Assembly: GCA_002479715.1 (NCBI GenBank)
Contig: DLOT01000003.1
Span: forward strand, 624 to 8,529
From: Ruminococcus sp. UBA7477
GTDB taxonomy: Bacteria; Bacillota; Clostridia; Oscillospirales; Ruminococcaceae
Length of the DNA stretch: 7,906 nucleotides
Direction of reading: 5' to 3'
The notes under the pieces were generated by a model. That model had not been told where the DNA came from. It worked only from the letters and a program-made list of their open reading frames with translations, and did not search any database. Both the position numbers and the translations under genes were made by a program. The stretch's first letter is position 1, and each line of letters starts with the position of its first letter. This document shows, one piece after another, positions 6,707-7,906 of the stretch.

Positions 6707-6739
6707 ACAAAAGAAAAAAGCGCTGACAAAACAGCGCTT
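6707..6739 (-). terminator. Hairpin terminator oriented on the minus strand
   Basis: Perfect 8-base stem AAGCGCTG (6718-6725) and CAGCGCTT (6732-6739) with loop ACAAAA. The run after the stem is T-rich only when read on the minus strand (TTTTCTTTTGTC); the plus side continues TTAAAGCAAT. It can end minus-strand transcripts and at best weakly terminates pyrE, whose stop is 48 bases upstream. Confidence 0.7.
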
Positions 6740-6790
6740 AAAGCAATACAGTAATTTTGGAGAGGATGAAACGAGTATAATACTCATTAC
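6707..6790 (-). ncRNA. Candidate small RNA between pyrE and the AEC transporter gene
   Basis: The boundaries come from signals only: a minus-strand promoter with predicted start near 6790, and a hairpin plus T-tract ending near 6707. The predicted transcript of about 84 bases begins with a small hairpin (GAGTATTATACTC), continues through an unpaired C-rich segment containing CAUCCUCUCC, and ends in the terminator hairpin. The C-rich segment is complementary to Shine-Dalgarno-like sequence, as in several Firmicute trans-acting small RNAs. A 268-codon minus-strand reading frame begins at 6787, but it has no ribosome binding site, contains the terminator and lies opposite pyrE, so I do not think this RNA is an mRNA. 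No known RNA family is recognised. Confidence 0.45.
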
Positions 6791-6805
6791 GATTCTATTA
6801 TACTC
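6773..6805. repeat. Inverted repeat carrying a TATAAT on each strand
   Basis: Perfect 10-base arms GAGTATAATA (6773-6782) and TATTATACTC (6796-6805) around a 13-base centre. The minus-strand TATAAT (6797-6802) belongs to the small-RNA promoter. The plus-strand TATAAT (6776-6781) has no good -35 box at the right distance. The word TACTCATT also repeats directly (6781-6788 and 6801-6808). Confidence 0.6.
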
Positions 6806-6825
6806 ATTCGTTACTTTTGTTGCAA
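6797..6825 (-). promoter_or_regulatory. Sigma-A type promoter of the candidate small RNA
   Basis: Minus strand reads TTGCAA (6820-6825), exactly 17 bases, then TATAAT (6797-6802), the same pair of hexamers as the pyrE promoter. No minus-strand gene with a ribosome binding site follows it before the terminator at 6707-6739. Confidence 0.65.
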
Positions 6826-6843
6826 CAACATTTCCGTTACAAT
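6815..6843 (+). promoter_or_regulatory. Possible promoter of the AEC transporter gene
   Basis: TTTTGT (6815-6820), 17 bases, TACAAT (6838-6843), with a start near 6850 and a leader of about 30 bases. The -35 box is poor. It overlaps the minus-strand promoter and a 12-base palindrome, so the two promoters would compete. Confidence 0.35.
6817..6828. promoter_or_regulatory. Perfect 12-base palindrome, candidate operator
   Basis: TTGTTGCAACAA is its own reverse complement. It overlaps the -35 box of the minus-strand promoter and the proposed -35 box of the transporter promoter. Its TTGT-N4-ACAA form would suit a dimeric repressor such as a GntR-type protein, but no regulator gene is in the window. 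Confidence 0.4.
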
Positions 6844-6879
6844 TAGTGACAATTCGATTACATTTTGAGGGTAGTGTTT

Positions 6880-7827
6880 ATGGAGCTTGCGGTCTTGCTT
6901 TTCAAAAAGGTAATAGTAATGCTGATATTCCTTGCCGTAGGCGTCGTTTGCCATAAAACGAAGCTGGTCACTGCTGAGGGAAACAAGAGCATAACTAATA
7001 TAGCTATGTACGTTTTTACGCCGATGATGATCCTTGTGTCATTCGATCAGGAGTTTTCCTTGGAACTTCTTGCGGGACTGTTTGTCACAATGGGGATAAG
7101 CCTGCTGGGTTTTTTGGTTACAGTCGTTTTGACATATCTGCTGATACGAAAAAAGGGGCTGGGCGGCAAAGAAAATCCCGACTGCATAATAGAACGATTT
7201 TCCGCGATCTATTCAAACTGCGGCTTCATGGGCATTCCTCTTGCAGAGGCTCTTTTCGGAGATGTCGGCGTGTTTTACATAACAGCCTTCCATTCGGTGT
7301 TTATGTTGTTGGTGTGGACACACGGGGTTTATCTCATAACAGGCGACTCAAAAGAGATCTCGATGAAAAAGGTGCTGCTGAATCCGTCGATAATAGCGAC
7401 TTTTTTGGGAATTATCCTGTTTTCAATCGGATTTAAGTATCCGCCGATAGTCCTAAGTGCGATGACATCTATGAAAAACGCTGTTGCTCCGCTTGCGATG
7501 ATTATAGCCGGCGTGACGATCTCTCAGTCGGATATTCTGTCGGCGATCAAAAGTCCGCAGCTTTATTGGACCTGTGCTGTCAAGCTGGTAGTTGTTCCGG
7601 CAGCGCTTACGCTTATTATGACGCCGCTGTTTTCGTATTTCGGAGTTGATAAAACTGCGCTTTTCACAACAGTTCTGGCGTTTTCCTGCCCGTGTGCAAC
7701 CATGGGAACCATGATGGCTATACGCTTTGATAAAAATGCGGAGAAGGCCTCGCAGCTTTTCGCGCTAAGTACGGTTCTTTCAGTGGTGACTATGCCGATG
7801 ATCATTTTCCTTCAAAGTCTTTTGTGA
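6880..7827 (+). CDS. AEC-family (auxin efflux carrier-like) membrane transporter
   Basis: A 315-residue very hydrophobic protein of the membrane transport (Mem_trans) family, located in the cytoplasmic membrane with about ten helices in two similar halves. Half one contains NIAMYVFTPMMILVSF and the broken-helix motif SNCGFMGIPLAEALFGD; half two has NAVAPLAMIIAGVTIS and the matching SCPCATMGTMMA. A hydrophilic loop (RKKGLGGKENPDC) lies between early helices. Bacterial members are usually secondary carriers for organic acids such as malate or for other small anions; the substrate here is unknown. The frame stays open to a TTG at 6865, but GAGGG (6867-6871) is spaced eight bases from the ATG at 6880, which I prefer. 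It follows pyrE by 209 bases and is probably a separate unit. No terminator is seen in the 79 bases after the stop. Confidence 0.9.
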   Translation: MELAVLLFKKVIVMLIFLAVGVVCHKTKLVTAEGNKSITNIAMYVFTPMMILVSFDQEFSLELLAGLFVTMGISLLGFLVTVVLTYLLIRKKGLGGKENPDCIIERFSAIYSNCGFMGIPLAEALFGDVGVFYITAFHSVFMLLVWTHGVYLITGDSKEISMKKVLLNPSIIATFLGIILFSIGFKYPPIVLSAMTSMKNAVAPLAMIIAGVTISQSDILSAIKSPQLYWTCAVKLVVVPAALTLIMTPLFSYFGVDKTALFTTVLAFSCPCATMGTMMAIRFDKNAEKASQLFALSTVLSVVTMPMIIFLQSLL

Positions 7828-7906
7828 CTGTGGAGCTTCCGGTATTTAGGAGGGGTTTGGTCTGTAGAAGAACTATAAATTTATTAGGGGACGCCCTCTC
7901 TTGCAG

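Noticed and set aside
6767..6781. GGAGAGG followed by ATG and four codons on the plus strand, as a leader peptide
   Set aside because: There is no spacing between the purine run and the ATG, and the frame stops after four codons. The purine run is better explained as the antisense of the small-RNA C-rich segment.
5981..6787. Long 268-codon minus-strand reading frame opposite pyrE
   Set aside because: It is a shadow of pyrE, has no ribosome binding site at its start, contains a terminator hairpin near its beginning and shows no recognisable domain.
7828..7906. AGGAGGGG and an open frame at the right edge as the start of another gene
   Set aside because: The only nearby start (TTG at 7857) is too close to the purine run, and too little sequence remains to judge.
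1..7906. CRISPR array, tRNA, rRNA, transposase or phage genes
   Set aside because: I read for regularly spaced repeats, cloverleaf folds and recombinase motifs and saw none.

Overview
The window looks like chromosomal DNA from a Firmicute of the class Clostridia, probably Oscillospiraceae/Ruminococcus-like. This is an inference from strong purine-rich ribosome binding sites, sigma-A promoters of the type TTGAnn-17-TATAAT, short hairpin terminators, a hybrid histidine kinase of the kind common in gut Clostridia, and mixed base composition. No rRNA, tRNA, CRISPR array or transposase gene is visible.

Layout from left to right. (1) 1-2053, minus strand: the N-terminal 684 codons of a membrane-bound hybrid sensor histidine kinase (extracytoplasmic sensor, HisKA, HATPase, start of a receiver domain), cut by the left edge. 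Its promoter and a hairpin-bearing leader lie at 2054-2187. (2) 2274-3982, minus strand: an AT-rich block with two stand-alone genes, a histidine-phosphatase-family protein (2359-2964) and a small HEAT-repeat protein (3308-3916), each with its own promoter and terminator. Between them is a G-rich, highly structured 250-base non-coding stretch (3060-3290). It holds an 18-base imperfect inverted repeat with nested hairpins and resembles leftover mobile-element DNA. (3) 4069-5868, minus strand: a complete M3-family oligoendopeptidase F. (4) 6002-6670, plus strand: pyrE, orotate phosphoribosyltransferase, divergent from pepF with back-to-back promoters. (5) 6707-6790, minus strand: a candidate small RNA, seen as a promoter with a 17-base spacer followed about 85 bases later by a hairpin and T-tract. 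(6) 6880-7827, plus strand: an AEC-family membrane transporter. The last 79 bases hold nothing I can name.

The genes do not form one pathway. All four minus-strand genes appear to be separately transcribed units, and pepF and pyrE share only a promoter region. The least ordinary parts are the candidate small RNA with its overlapping palindromes (6707-6843) and the structured element at 3099-3220. The coding genes are familiar families.
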